Part shown: piece after piece, positions 27,042 through 35,804 of the stretch
Position numbering within the stretch: position 1 is the first letter of the stretch
Layout: each line of letters begins with the position of its first letter
Assembly: GCA_030427835.1 (NCBI GenBank)
Contig: JAUICN010000005.1
Span: 1 to 64,000, forward strand
Direction of reading: 5' to 3'
Length of the DNA: 64,000 bases
Source: Polyangia bacterium
Lineage (GTDB): Bacteria > Myxococcota_A > Polyangia > Polyangiales > JAUICN01
Program-made: the position numbers and the translations under genes
Notes under the pieces: generated by a model
The model's database searches: none
Told to the model about the DNA's origin: nothing
What the model saw: the letters and a program-made list of their open reading frames with translations, nothing else

Positions 27042-27973
27042 GGCTCCAAAACCCTTTCGGCGGGCTTGGGGTCGGAAATGGGGCCCACCGCTGTGGGATT
27101 GCTTTGCCTCTCAGCAACCGCGGTGGGCTTTGCTGGAAACCGCCAACGCTGGGGGTCCATCCATTTGTGAATCCCCTGTCTGGCCGGGGCCACATGGGAG
27201 CCAAGAAGATGCTCCCGCAACTCCCTTGCCCCTAGCTGTGTGTACATTTCGCCGCCGCTACACACGGCAATGGCACCCCGTTCTTCCGACACGACGACCA
27301 CGACCGCATCGGTCTCCTCGGTAATGCCCATGGCGGCACGGTGCCGAGTACCCAGGGAGCGATCCAAATCCACATTGGTGGACAGGGGAAGGAACGTTCC
27401 CGACTGCCATACGCGCCCGTTGCGAATCACGGTGGCGCCGTCGTGAATGGGGTTTTCAAAGCTAGGAATGAACACGCTGAACAGGAGCTCACGGGACACC
27501 TTCGCGTCGATTTCCACCCCCTGTTCCAGAAACTCATCCAGGGAAGCGGATTTCTCGATCACGATGAGCGCCCCGACTCTCTTTTTTGAGAGGGACTGTG
27601 CAGCCGCGATGACCTCCTCGACCACCTCCGCCTGCTCGTCGCGCTGGGCACGCCACAGGGGGTGCTGCCCAAACCGCATGAGCGCACGCCGGATGTCGGC
27701 TTGAAAGATAATGACCACCACCAACACCACGTAGGTAATCACAGAGTCCAGTAGGGTGCGTACGGCCACCAAACCCAGGCGGCGGGCAAGCTGGTAGGTC
27801 ACGAAAATCAGTACCAACCCCAGCGCCATCTGCATGGCGCGGGTGCCGCGGATGAGCACAAGGGTGCGGTAAAAGAGAAACGCCACGATTCCGATGTCCA
27901 CCACATCGATGAGCACCGCCACGGGAGAGCGTGTGAAGAACGAAGCGAGGTCTTGAAGGGCTTGGGCTACCAC
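27038..27973 (-). CDS. cdaA: Diadenylate cyclase (c-di-AMP synthase), CdaA type
   Basis: 311 aa. Three N-terminal membrane helices are followed by the DAC domain with both hallmark motifs: HDGATVI (DGA) and GTRHRAAMG (RHR). It makes cyclic di-AMP from two ATP. The C-terminal tail is Pro/Lys-rich and longer than usual. The start is GTG at 27973, 8 bases after the folP stop. Coupled to the YbbR gene downstream. The second messenger controls osmolyte and cell-wall balance in other bacteria; its targets here are not visible. Confidence 0.95.
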   Translation of the reverse strand: MVAQALQDLASFFTRSPVAVLIDVVDIGIVAFLFYRTLVLIRGTRAMQMALGLVLIFVTYQLARRLGLVAVRTLLDSVITYVVLVVVIIFQADIRRALMRFGQHPLWRAQRDEQAEVVEEVIAAAQSLSKKRVGALIVIEKSASLDEFLEQGVEIDAKVSRELLFSVFIPSFENPIHDGATVIRNGRVWQSGTFLPLSTNVDLDRSLGTRHRAAMGITEETDAVVVVVSEERGAIAVCSGGEMYTQLGARELREHLLGSHVAPARQGIHKWMDPQRWRFPAKPTAVAERQSNPTAVGPISDPKPAERVLEP

Positions 27974-27981
27974 CGTACTGC

Positions 27982-28992
27982 TTACATTGTGCCTGAAAGA
28001 TCGCTATTGCCCAAATGGAAGGACGGGTGGGATGCCGTGGGCGGGCGATGGGACCCGGTGGAGGGGACAGGAGCGGCAACCGGCGCGGCCGCAGGCGCAG
28101 CAGCAGGCGCAGCGGCAGGCATAGTGACAAGAAGTGCCCTGTAGTGCTGGGCCAACCATACGGCCTGCCGAACCTCTGCCACGTCATGCACCCGGAGGGC
28201 CTGCACCCCCAACAGGGTGGCCACGGTGGCCGCAGCGCAGGTTCCTCCCAGTCGGTGCTGGGGCCCGGGCTTGATACCATTCGGATGGGGTGCCAGGGCC
28301 GCAATGAAGGATTTCCGCGACGGGCCTAGGAGAACCGGACACCCGAGTGGCTGTAACGACTTCACCGCGAGCACCATGGCGGCAGTTTGTTCCGGAGATT
28401 TCGAAAACCCCATACCCGGATCCAACCAAATACGGCCAGGGTCCACGCCATGTTCGCCGGCACGGGTCACGGCACAGGCTAGCTCCGCTGCCACTTCTGT
28501 TTGAATATCCTGGTATTGCTCTGAGGTGGTGGTAGCGCCGGATCCCCGTCGGTGCATGAGCACCAGTTCTGAACCGTGGCGAGCCACGACCTTGAGCAAC
28601 TCGGAGGATTCGCCCCCGGACACATCGTTGACCACCTGGGCGCCCTCATCGAGGGCTTTTCGAGCCACGGTCGCTTTCGTGGTGTCGATGGAAACGGGGA
28701 TGCCCCTACGCACGAGAGCCTGAACCACTGGGATGACTCGCTTCAATTCCTCGTCGTCGCCCACCGGCTCAAACCCGCGGCCGTAGTCTGGTCCAGGCGG
28801 GCGTGTGGACTCGCCTCCCACATCGATGACCTGTGCACCCTGGGCCACCATCTCCTCGGCGCGATCCACCGCGGCCGCAACGTCGGTGTGCTCTCCCCCA
28901 TCGCTAAAGGAATCCGGGGTCACGTTGAGCACGCCCCAAATGGCGGGAGGGTTCTCCACGCAATGGCTATCCGTGGCGGAAGGCGCTCCCAT
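27982..28992 (-). CDS. folP: Dihydropteroate synthase
   Basis: 336 aa. WGVLNVTPDSFSDGG, DVGGESTRPP, SIDTTKA, NDVSGG, DPGMGF and LLGPSRKSF are all classic DHPS motifs. It joins p-aminobenzoate to dihydropterin pyrophosphate in folate synthesis and is the sulfonamide target. A low-complexity Ala/Pro tail is encoded by four 12-bp repeats (28070-28117) and is unlikely to be catalytic. It lies 10 bases after ftsH, the same ftsH-folP order as in E. coli. Confidence 0.96.
   Translation of the reverse strand: MGAPSATDSHCVENPPAIWGVLNVTPDSFSDGGEHTDVAAAVDRAEEMVAQGAQVIDVGGESTRPPGPDYGRGFEPVGDDEELKRVIPVVQALVRRGIPVSIDTTKATVARKALDEGAQVVNDVSGGESSELLKVVARHGSELVLMHRRGSGATTTSEQYQDIQTEVAAELACAVTRAGEHGVDPGRIWLDPGMGFSKSPEQTAAMVLAVKSLQPLGCPVLLGPSRKSFIAALAPHPNGIKPGPQHRLGGTCAAATVATLLGVQALRVHDVAEVRQAVWLAQHYRALLVTMPAAAPAAAPAAAPVAAPVPSTGSHRPPTASHPSFHLGNSDLSGTM
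28070..28117 (-). repeat. 12-bp tandem repeat in the folP tail
   Basis: Four units of GGCGCAGCGGCA type (28070, 28082, 28094, 28106), degenerating outward. They encode AAAP repeats near the C-terminus of dihydropteroate synthase. Multiple of three, so frame-neutral. Confidence 0.85.
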
Positions 28993-29002
28993 GGAGAGTC
29001 AC

Positions 29003-30946
29003 CTAGCTCCCCTGGGGAACCTGTTGGGGGTGGAACCTTCCCTTGTCGTAGGCCGGGCCACTGCGCTCCTTTTCCTGCCGCTGCTTTTGCTTTTCCGCAT
29101 AGGTGGGAATGATGACTCGTTGCCGTTTGGGCATGGGTCGATCTTCCATGATCGCGTCCAAATCCGCCGTGTCCAGGGTTTCCCGTTCCAGGAGTGCCTC
29201 CGCAATGGCGTCCAATTTTTCCCGATGCTCCAGGATAATGGCCTTGGCCCGTTCATATTGGGCATCGATAATGGAACGTACTTCCTTGTCGATTTCTCGG
29301 GCAGTTTCGTCGGAGTATTCCTGGGTCTTGGCGGCCGGGCCAAACTGGAAGAGGGGAGATTCTTCTTTGTCGCCATAGGCCAGGGGCCCAAGGCTCTTGC
29401 TCATTCCCCACTCGGTTACCATGGACCGGGCCAGCTGGGTGGCCTTGCGAAAGTCATCTGCCGCACCCGTGGTGAGTTGCCCGAACTGCACTTCCTCAGC
29501 AATACGGCCGCCCATGGCCATGGCAATGCGGTCCAGAATCCAATCCGAAGAATAACCCAGCTTGTCTTCCTGCGGCAGGGACATGGTGACCCCGAGTGCC
29601 GGGCCACGTGGAATAATGCTCACCTTGTGCACCGGGTCGTGGTGGGGAAGATTTCGGGCCACCAGTGTATGCCCTGCTTCGTGCCAGGCAGTGGTGCGCT
29701 TTTCCTTTTCGCTAATCACCATGGAACGCCGCTCTGATCCCATGAGCACCTTGTCCTTGGCGATTTCAAAATCTCCCATGGAGATTTCATCCTTGTCCTG
29801 ACGGGCCGCAAGCAGGGCCGCTTCGTTCACCAGGTTTTCAAGATCTGCGCCTGAGAAGCCAGGGCCCCCACGGGCAATGATCTCCAAATCCACGTTTTCA
29901 GCCAGGGGTGTGTTGCGCGTATGAACCGCCAGAATACCCACGCGGCCCTTAAGGTCCGGCCGGGGCACCACAATGCGACGGTCAAACCGGCCTGGCCGAA
30001 GAATGGCGGGATCCAGCACGTCCGGTCGGTTGGTGGCCGCAATGATGATCACTCCCTCGGAGGATTCAAAGCCGTCCATCTCCACAAGTAGCTGGTTTAG
30101 GGTCTGTTCCCGTTCGTCGTGCCCGCCACCCATGCCCGAGCCCCTGTGCCGCCCCACGGCATCGATTTCGTCAATGAAGATGATACAAGGTGCGTGCTTT
30201 TTGCCCTGCTCAAATAGGTCGCGCACCCGCGAAGCGCCCACGCCCACAAACATCTCCACAAAATCCGAACCAGAGATACTGAAAAACGGTACGCCCGCCT
30301 CACCGGCAATCGCTTTACCCATGAGGGTCTTGCCCGTACCCGGCGCGCCTACCAACAGCACTCCCTTGGGGATGCGGCCGCCGAGTCGCTGGAACTTTTT
30401 GGGGTCCTTCAAAAATGCGATAATTTCTTCACACTCGTCCTTGGCTTCATCCACACCGGCCACGTCAGCGAAGGTCACCCGGTTTTGGGATTCGTTGAGT
30501 AGACGGGCACGGGATTTGCCAAAGCTCATGGCCTTCCCTCCGGAGGACTGGAGTTGACGCATGAAGAAAATAAAGATGGCCAACAGCAACAACATGGGGA
30601 GCCACGTGACCAGGATATTGGTAAGTAAACTGTTCTCCTGGGGGATGTACTTGACGGTGATGTCCTGCTCCAGGAGCCGCTTGGTGAGCTCCCAATCCGC
30701 CACCCCTACGGTGGCACGTTTCTCCCGGGGCTGGCCCTCCGCCCCCTGCACCCAGAATGTGATCCCTGCGGTGTTTTCGTCGGCACGAATCTCTACCCGG
30801 TCCACACGGCCCTTTTCCACTTCCGTGGTGAAATCGCTGAATTCCACGACACGGGGCTGATCCCTGTCGGCCACCAGGTTGTAGACGGCCACAAACATGA
30901 GAATCAGTGCGACCCACAGTAGGAGCGTTTTATGACTTTGTTTCAA
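29003..30946 (-). CDS. ftsH: ATP-dependent zinc metalloprotease FtsH
   Basis: 647 aa. Two N-terminal membrane helices flank a periplasmic domain, followed by the AAA module (GAPGTGKT Walker [11 protein letters not shown] Walker B, an SRH with RPGRFDR) and the M41 protease with HEAGH. It degrades membrane and regulatory proteins; in E. coli it also degrades RpoH, and an RpoH-like sigma is encoded at 51468. The start is TTG at 30946 after AGAGAGG at six bases, clearly the better choice. tilS lies 143 bases upstream and folP follows. Confidence 0.97.
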   Translation of the reverse strand: MKQSHKTLLLWVALILMFVAVYNLVADRDQPRVVEFSDFTTEVEKGRVDRVEIRADENTAGITFWVQGAEGQPREKRATVGVADWELTKRLLEQDITVKYIPQENSLLTNILVTWLPMLLLLAIFIFFMRQLQSSGGKAMSFGKSRARLLNESQNRVTFADVAGVDEAKDECEEIIAFLKDPKKFQRLGGRIPKGVLLVGAPGTGKTLMGKAIAGEAGVPFFSISGSDFVEMFVGVGASRVRDLFEQGKKHAPCIIFIDEIDAVGRHRGSGMGGGHDEREQTLNQLLVEMDGFESSEGVIIIAATNRPDVLDPAILRPGRFDRRIVVPRPDLKGRVGILAVHTRNTPLAENVDLEIIARGGPGFSGADLENLVNEAALLAARQDKDEISMGDFEIAKDKVLMGSERRSMVISEKEKRTTAWHEAGHTLVARNLPHHDPVHKVSIIPRGPALGVTMSLPQEDKLGYSSDWILDRIAMAMGGRIAEEVQFGQLTTGAADDFRKATQLARSMVTEWGMSKSLGPLAYGDKEESPLFQFGPAAKTQEYSDETAREIDKEVRSIIDAQYERAKAIILEHREKLDAIAEALLERETLDTADLDAIMEDRPMPKRQRVIIPTYAEKQKQRQEKERSGPAYDKGRFHPQQVPQGS

Positions 30947-31089
30947 GAAAGACCTCTCTAGGAACGGCGGGCATGGGTGACAAGGCTTGTACCCGCTAGA
31001 AGAACTGCTGCCAGGCTAATGCGAATGGGGCCACTATGCGACGTTTTCGTGCAAAGTGCCCGCGAGCAAACGTGTTCTCTGTGGAAACT

Positions 31090-32142
31090 TCACGACTTAC
31101 TTACTGCGCGGGCGGGCGATTCATGGGGTATCGCATCCCGTTGTTTGAGTTCTAGCCCCTGGGCGCTCACGTGGACGCTCCAGGACCGGGGAAGCCACAC
31201 TTCCCCCCCGATCCTTCTTTGACGCTCCGCGCCAGAGCCTAAACCGGGACCCATACCGTCAAGGAGGGACTCAAGCTGCGCCCATTGTTTCGTGGAAAGG
31301 TGTTCCCCTGAGACACGGTAAACCCACTGGCGAAGCACGGCTTGCCACTGCACCATGGGTACGCGTTGCAACTGCTGTCGGGTGAACCGGGGTGCCGAAT
31401 CTTCCGGGTCGCCCGAATCCCCGATCTGTTCCCGCCCAAGTGACCGCATACGATCTGCAAACTTGGCCAGGTGCTCCCGGGCCTTGGGATAGCTCGCCTC
31501 TAGGGCCGGAAGAACCTCCTGCCGTACGGTCACCCGCTCAAACCGTGGTGCGGTATTGCTTGGGTCCTGGGCATAGTTGAGTCGATGGTGGTTTAGGTAG
31601 GCCAGGATTTCTTCTCGACTGCAGTCCAGAAGGGGGCGAATCACACCATCTTCCCGGCGGGGCTGTATGGCTGCCAACTGGGGAACATCCGCGCCGTTGA
31701 ACAGGCGCATGACGACCGTCTCCGCCTGATCGTCTCGCGTATGGCCGACCGCAAGTACGTCGAGTCCTCGGTCCTGTCGCAGATCCAGAAGTGCGCGGTA
31801 CCTCTGCTCACGGGCTTCAGCCTGGAGCGATCCCTTCGAACCCAGGGTGACGGACAGGGAGTGAAAGGGTACCCCAAGCTCCCGGGCACTTCTCGCCACG
31901 AGGGCAATCTCGGCGCCCGCCTCGGCTCGCACTCCGTGGTCGACAGCGGCGATCTCCACTTTTGTCCCTTGGGAAAGTAGTTGGGGCACCCAGGCATGGG
32001 CCATGGCCTGGGAATCCGGCCCCCCAGAGCAACCGAGCAAAACGCCCTCATGCGGCTGCAGTAAACCTCTTTGGGATACTGTACGGGCGATACGGTGGGG
32101 CAGGCTGATCAGAAGCGCCCGGCCAACAGGGGTACATGCCAC
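31090..32142 (-). CDS. tilS: tRNA(Ile)-lysidine synthase
   Basis: 350 aa. The PP-loop is GCSGGPDSQAMAH; VDHGVR, GHTRDDQAET and the DPSN phrase follow in the order typical of TilS, with a short C-terminal domain. It puts lysidine on C34 of tRNA-Ile(CAU) so that it reads AUA. A fitting tRNA is at 43826-43899. The start is taken as GTG at 32142, which overlaps the upstream gene by 34 bases; a later start is possible. tilS-ftsH is a common order in bacteria. Confidence 0.93.
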   Translation of the reverse strand: MACTPVGRALLISLPHRIARTVSQRGLLQPHEGVLLGCSGGPDSQAMAHAWVPQLLSQGTKVEIAAVDHGVRAEAGAEIALVARSARELGVPFHSLSVTLGSKGSLQAEAREQRYRALLDLRQDRGLDVLAVGHTRDDQAETVVMRLFNGADVPQLAAIQPRREDGVIRPLLDCSREEILAYLNHHRLNYAQDPSNTAPRFERVTVRQEVLPALEASYPKAREHLAKFADRMRSLGREQIGDSGDPEDSAPRFTRQQLQRVPMVQWQAVLRQWVYRVSGEHLSTKQWAQLESLLDGMGPGLGSGAERQRRIGGEVWLPRSWSVHVSAQGLELKQRDAIPHESPARAVSKS

Positions 32143-32780
32143 TCGGTCTGCAACCCTCCCTGCTGGGGTACCAACGTGGACGAACTCTGGGTAAGAACCG
32201 GCGAAGGCACACCTAGGGAAACCTTTGTATGGCTTCGGTCGGGTGTGCGACGTACGGCAATCAAACCTCCCGTGGGAACCGGCCGAGAGGGAGATGGTCT
32301 AAAAGCAGAAGACGGGTGTGCAGAGGCCTGCGGCTCTCCCTGGACCTCATCGGTGGTGGGCGCGGCATCTTCTGAGGACGACCCGGAAGATGGATTCTTT
32401 GAAATCCCACCATGGGATTCGGCGGGGTCGTAGGATGCGCGGGAAAGGGTAAAAATGAGTGCAGGAATAACGGCGGCCATGCCCACGGTCACCGCGGCCA
32501 CACTAAGGGTCACGTTGTTTGCCTGATCGATCAAAAAGAAACCTGCTGCACCACCGCCCGCCGCGCCGGCGATGGGGAATGCGTAGTAGGCCCAGGAGTC
32601 CCGCAATCCAACGGCGGCGGGTACCATGAGGCCAAGTTCTGCCCCCACCAATCCAAGACCGACGGTTCCCTTGATGCCCGCACTGATTTCCTGTGCGCGG
32701 GAAGTGGACGCGTGGCCCAGGGTCCCGAGGGCTAGGCACGCGATAAGGATCAAAATCCTATGAGCTCCATGTCTCGACAA
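32109..32780 (-). CDS. Exported protein of unknown function
   Basis: About 223 aa. The start is decided by AGGAGG (32787-32792) six bases before a TTG at 32780; the ATG at 32852 has no such site. A signal peptide (ILILIACLALGTLG, cleavage near SRA-QE) is followed by a Gly/Ala-rich part with two or three hydrophobic stretches (residues about 35-110) and a Ser/Pro-rich, probably disordered tail. No family recognised. It lies between recJ and tilS and overlaps tilS slightly, so it is probably in the same transcript. Confidence 0.7.
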   Translation of the reverse strand: MSRHGAHRILILIACLALGTLGHASTSRAQEISAGIKGTVGLGLVGAELGLMVPAAVGLRDSWAYYAFPIAGAAGGGAAGFFLIDQANNVTLSVAAVTVGMAAVIPALIFTLSRASYDPAESHGGISKNPSSGSSSEDAAPTTDEVQGEPQASAHPSSAFRPSPSRPVPTGGLIAVRRTPDRSHTKVSLGVPSPVLTQSSSTLVPQQGGLQTEWHVPLLAGRF

Positions 32781-32914
32781 CGTATTCCTCCTACCCCTGA
32801 TCACCGGTGGATTGCTCCCTGCCGGTGGACAACCCGTCCATCGTGCCGCCATCCTTACACAATGGGTGGCCTTGGAGCAACACAGCGTGGAAACGTTCTT
32901 TCAGGAAGTTCCAT

Positions 32915-34684
32915 TCATCCATGGGATGCCTGTTCTATGGGTTGATTCACGAGGTATTTGGCCTCTAACCGCAGCTCTTCTCGGCCTCGCCAGGAATTGA
33001 GCCGCAAATGACCGGCCACATCCACGATCTCCCCGGGCTTTTTTTGGGCCAGTTGGGGGCCCATATTCCATCCCCAGATGGCCAAGGGGCCGTCGGAGGT
33101 GGCCAGACTGGCCTGAAGATGCTCACCTGGGGCCCTGGTGATTCGTGCTCCTTTTGCCACAAAAAGCGGCTCTGGATTTCCCTGTCCCACCGGTTCCAGG
33201 GTCTGCAAGTCCTTGCTTGTCCATTGCAGCGGTTCGCCCGGGTTCCAAAGCCCATCCACCCAATGGATGGGTGCGACGTCCTTAGAAAGGGATGCACAGG
33301 CCTGCGCAAAACGATCCCGTAGGGTCTTGATCCGGTTGCTTTCAACGTTGAAACCCACGGCCGCGTGGTGCCCGCCAAAGCCCTGGAGTACGTCTTCGCA
33401 GGCAGAGAGTGCGTCGTGCAGGGAGATTCCTGTGGGTGTCCTCCCGCTCCCTCGCCCGGATTCTCCATCGAGGGCCGCCACAAGCACAGGGACCTGGTAA
33501 CGATCCACCAGTCGTGCAGCCGTGATGCCCACCACACCGGGGTGCCACCCCTGCTCTGCCACCACAATTGCGGAAGAGGGTTCGGCCCCGTAGATCCTCT
33601 CCACCTGGGCGATGGCCTGTTCGGTGGCTTGGCTCTCCAGGGTTTTCCTTTTTTGGTTGATCTGTTCGACGCGCCCAGCAATCGCACGGGCCTGGTCGAT
33701 ATCGTTTGCAAGCAACAGCTCTAGGGTGAGATCCGTTTGCCCCAACCTGCCGGGCGCGTTTAACCGTGGCGCGAGGCGAAAGGCCACATCCAACGCACGC
33801 GGCGCGGAGGGGACTCCTACCAACTCAAGCAGGGCCCGGACGGCGGGACGCCCCTGATTGTGCAACATGGCCAGTCCGGCCCGGGCGAGCCGCCGGTTGT
33901 CGCCTTCTAGTGGTGCCATGTCTGCGATGGTACCCATGGCCACCAGATCGAGCCACGGTCGAAGATCCAGCTTGAGTCCCAGTCGCTTACGCACTTGGGC
34001 ACTCCAGAGAAATGCCAACCCTACGCTTGCGTACCCCTTGAACTCGCTGTTGCACTCGGGTCGATGGGGATTCAGGAAAGCCATTGCGGGAAGCGGTTGC
34101 TCCGGAACCAGGTGATGATCGATGACGATGGTATCCACCCCCGCGGCCGTCGCCCGGGCGATGCGGTCATGATCTGCGGATCCGCAGTCGCAGGTAATCA
34201 GCAAATCAGGGTGGTGCTCCAGGATCCGGTCCAACGCCCGATCCGACAAGCCATAACCTCCCTCAAAACGGTTGGCCGCGAGGGCCCGGACGTCGCCGCC
34301 CAGGGAGGACAGGGTTTGTTGCAGCAGGGCGGCGCTGGTGGTTCCGTCCACATCGTAGTCACCAAAGACGACGATTTGCTTTCCAGCCCGAATGCTGTGG
34401 ACCACCCGATCCACCGCCACGTCGGAATCCAGAATGGTGTCGGGAGATCCGAGATCCTGGAGCCTGGGAGAAAGAAACGAGCGCGCCTCATTCACCTGGC
34501 TCAAGCCACGGTGCAACAGGGTTTGGGCAAGCCCTTGGGACGTTCCAAGCTCGGAAGCAAGCGCACTGGCTTCTTTTTGCTGAACCTCCCGCAACACAAA
34601 ACGGGGGGTGGGAGACACTGCTTGGTTGTACCCAGACTGGGAGGGAGTTCCACCGGCCCTTTTCACGCCCCTATCGGGCACCAC
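32915..34684 (-). CDS. recJ: Single-stranded-DNA-specific exonuclease RecJ
   Basis: 589 aa. DHH-family motifs are seen in order: GDYDVDGTT, a CDCGS motif, VIDHH, and later PRLNAPGRLG of the DHHA1 region and the GFGGHHAAVG phrase. RecJ degrades single-stranded DNA 5' to 3' in recombination and mismatch repair. The GTG at 34684 lies inside the end of secF (14-base overlap); a later GTG is possible, because the first 25 residues are not conserved-looking. Order secD-secF-recJ is common in Proteobacteria and Firmicutes. Confidence 0.95.
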   Translation of the reverse strand: MVPDRGVKRAGGTPSQSGYNQAVSPTPRFVLREVQQKEASALASELGTSQGLAQTLLHRGLSQVNEARSFLSPRLQDLGSPDTILDSDVAVDRVVHSIRAGKQIVVFGDYDVDGTTSAALLQQTLSSLGGDVRALAANRFEGGYGLSDRALDRILEHHPDLLITCDCGSADHDRIARATAAGVDTIVIDHHLVPEQPLPAMAFLNPHRPECNSEFKGYASVGLAFLWSAQVRKRLGLKLDLRPWLDLVAMGTIADMAPLEGDNRRLARAGLAMLHNQGRPAVRALLELVGVPSAPRALDVAFRLAPRLNAPGRLGQTDLTLELLLANDIDQARAIAGRVEQINQKRKTLESQATEQAIAQVERIYGAEPSSAIVVAEQGWHPGVVGITAARLVDRYQVPVLVAALDGESGRGSGRTPTGISLHDALSACEDVLQGFGGHHAAVGFNVESNRIKTLRDRFAQACASLSKDVAPIHWVDGLWNPGEPLQWTSKDLQTLEPVGQGNPEPLFVAKGARITRAPGEHLQASLATSDGPLAIWGWNMGPQLAQKKPGEIVDVAGHLRLNSWRGREELRLEAKYLVNQPIEQASHG

Positions 34685-35801
34685 GGAAGAACTTGCGATC
34701 CATCCATTCGGTCACCGGCGCCGCAATGTAAATGGACGAGTAGGTACCAATGAAGATTCCGATAACGAGAGCAAATGCGATGTCCTTGATGACCGGCGTG
34801 CCAAAGATGAAAAAGGCGCTTACGGACAGCAGCGTCGTTCCCGAGGTCACGATGGTTCGTGACAGCATTTGCGATGTGCTGACGTTGATGATGTGCACCA
34901 TGCTCTTGTCGCGGTGGCGCGCCATGTTTTCCCGGATCCGGTCAAACACAACAATCGTGTCATTGATGGAATAACCAATAATGGTCAGTAGGGCTGCAAT
35001 GGTCGTAAGGTTCATCTCCTTACGTACCAACACGTAAACTCCCAGGGTGATGAGTGCGTCGTGCATCATGGCGAGCACGCCGCCGGGGGCAAAACGCAGA
35101 TCAAAACGGAAGGCGACGTAGACCATGATAAACGCGATGGCGAACAGCAGGGATTTGATGGCCGCGTCCCGCAGCTGCTTTCCCGCTTTCGGCCCCACCC
35201 ATTCCACACGATCCACCTGGGAAGGACCACGGGCGCCAAGCTCTGTGCGCAGTTGGCGCACCACCTCCTGGCCTACGCCTGCGAGATGCACCTCGTACCG
35301 GTTGTGTGCACGCTTTCCAAAGCGACGCACTTCCTGGACATTGGCCGCCTGGTCACGAATCACCTGCTGCAGGGCAGCCTCGTCCACGGAGGCATCAAAC
35401 CGAAGGGTAATTTTGTCTCCGCCCGGTGAGACCTTCATGTTGGACAGGCCGGCCTGTGCAAAGTTGGACTCAATGGAAGCGCGGATGGCCTTTACCTTCG
35501 ACTCTGGAAGGGCGGACACCTCCTTGACCCGGAGAATGTACTGACTGCCCTCCCCTTCAACACGCACCACATCCGGCCGGTCGTAACCAAACCCTTGCAA
35601 CAGGCCCCGGAGCTCCGCTGCCTGTACGTCTCCACTGAAACGTAGCTGAAGCTCCGTTCCTCCCTGGAAGTCGATTCCGTAGTTGGGCCCCGGGAAAAAC
35701 AGGGATCCAAGACTGAGCCCCGCAAGTACCAGAGATGCGGTGATGACCGCGGCCCTGTAACGCATGAAGTTGATGACCACGCCGGGTTTGATGATTTCCA
35801 T
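34671..35801 (-). CDS. secF: Protein translocase subunit SecF
   Basis: 376 aa with six membrane helices and the large periplasmic P1 domain after the first. GIDFQGGTEL near residue 45 and the RFD/FAPGGVLAMMHDALIT segment are SecF hallmarks. With SecD and YajC it uses the proton gradient to help pull proteins through SecYEG. It starts 3 bases after secD ends. Confidence 0.97.
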   Translation of the reverse strand: MEIIKPGVVINFMRYRAAVITASLVLAGLSLGSLFFPGPNYGIDFQGGTELQLRFSGDVQAAELRGLLQGFGYDRPDVVRVEGEGSQYILRVKEVSALPESKVKAIRASIESNFAQAGLSNMKVSPGGDKITLRFDASVDEAALQQVIRDQAANVQEVRRFGKRAHNRYEVHLAGVGQEVVRQLRTELGARGPSQVDRVEWVGPKAGKQLRDAAIKSLLFAIAFIMVYVAFRFDLRFAPGGVLAMMHDALITLGVYVLVRKEMNLTTIAALLTIIGYSINDTIVVFDRIRENMARHRDKSMVHIINVSTSQMLSRTIVTSGTTLLSVSAFFIFGTPVIKDIAFALVIGIFIGTYSSIYIAAPVTEWMDRKFFRGAR

Positions 35802-35804
35802 TGC

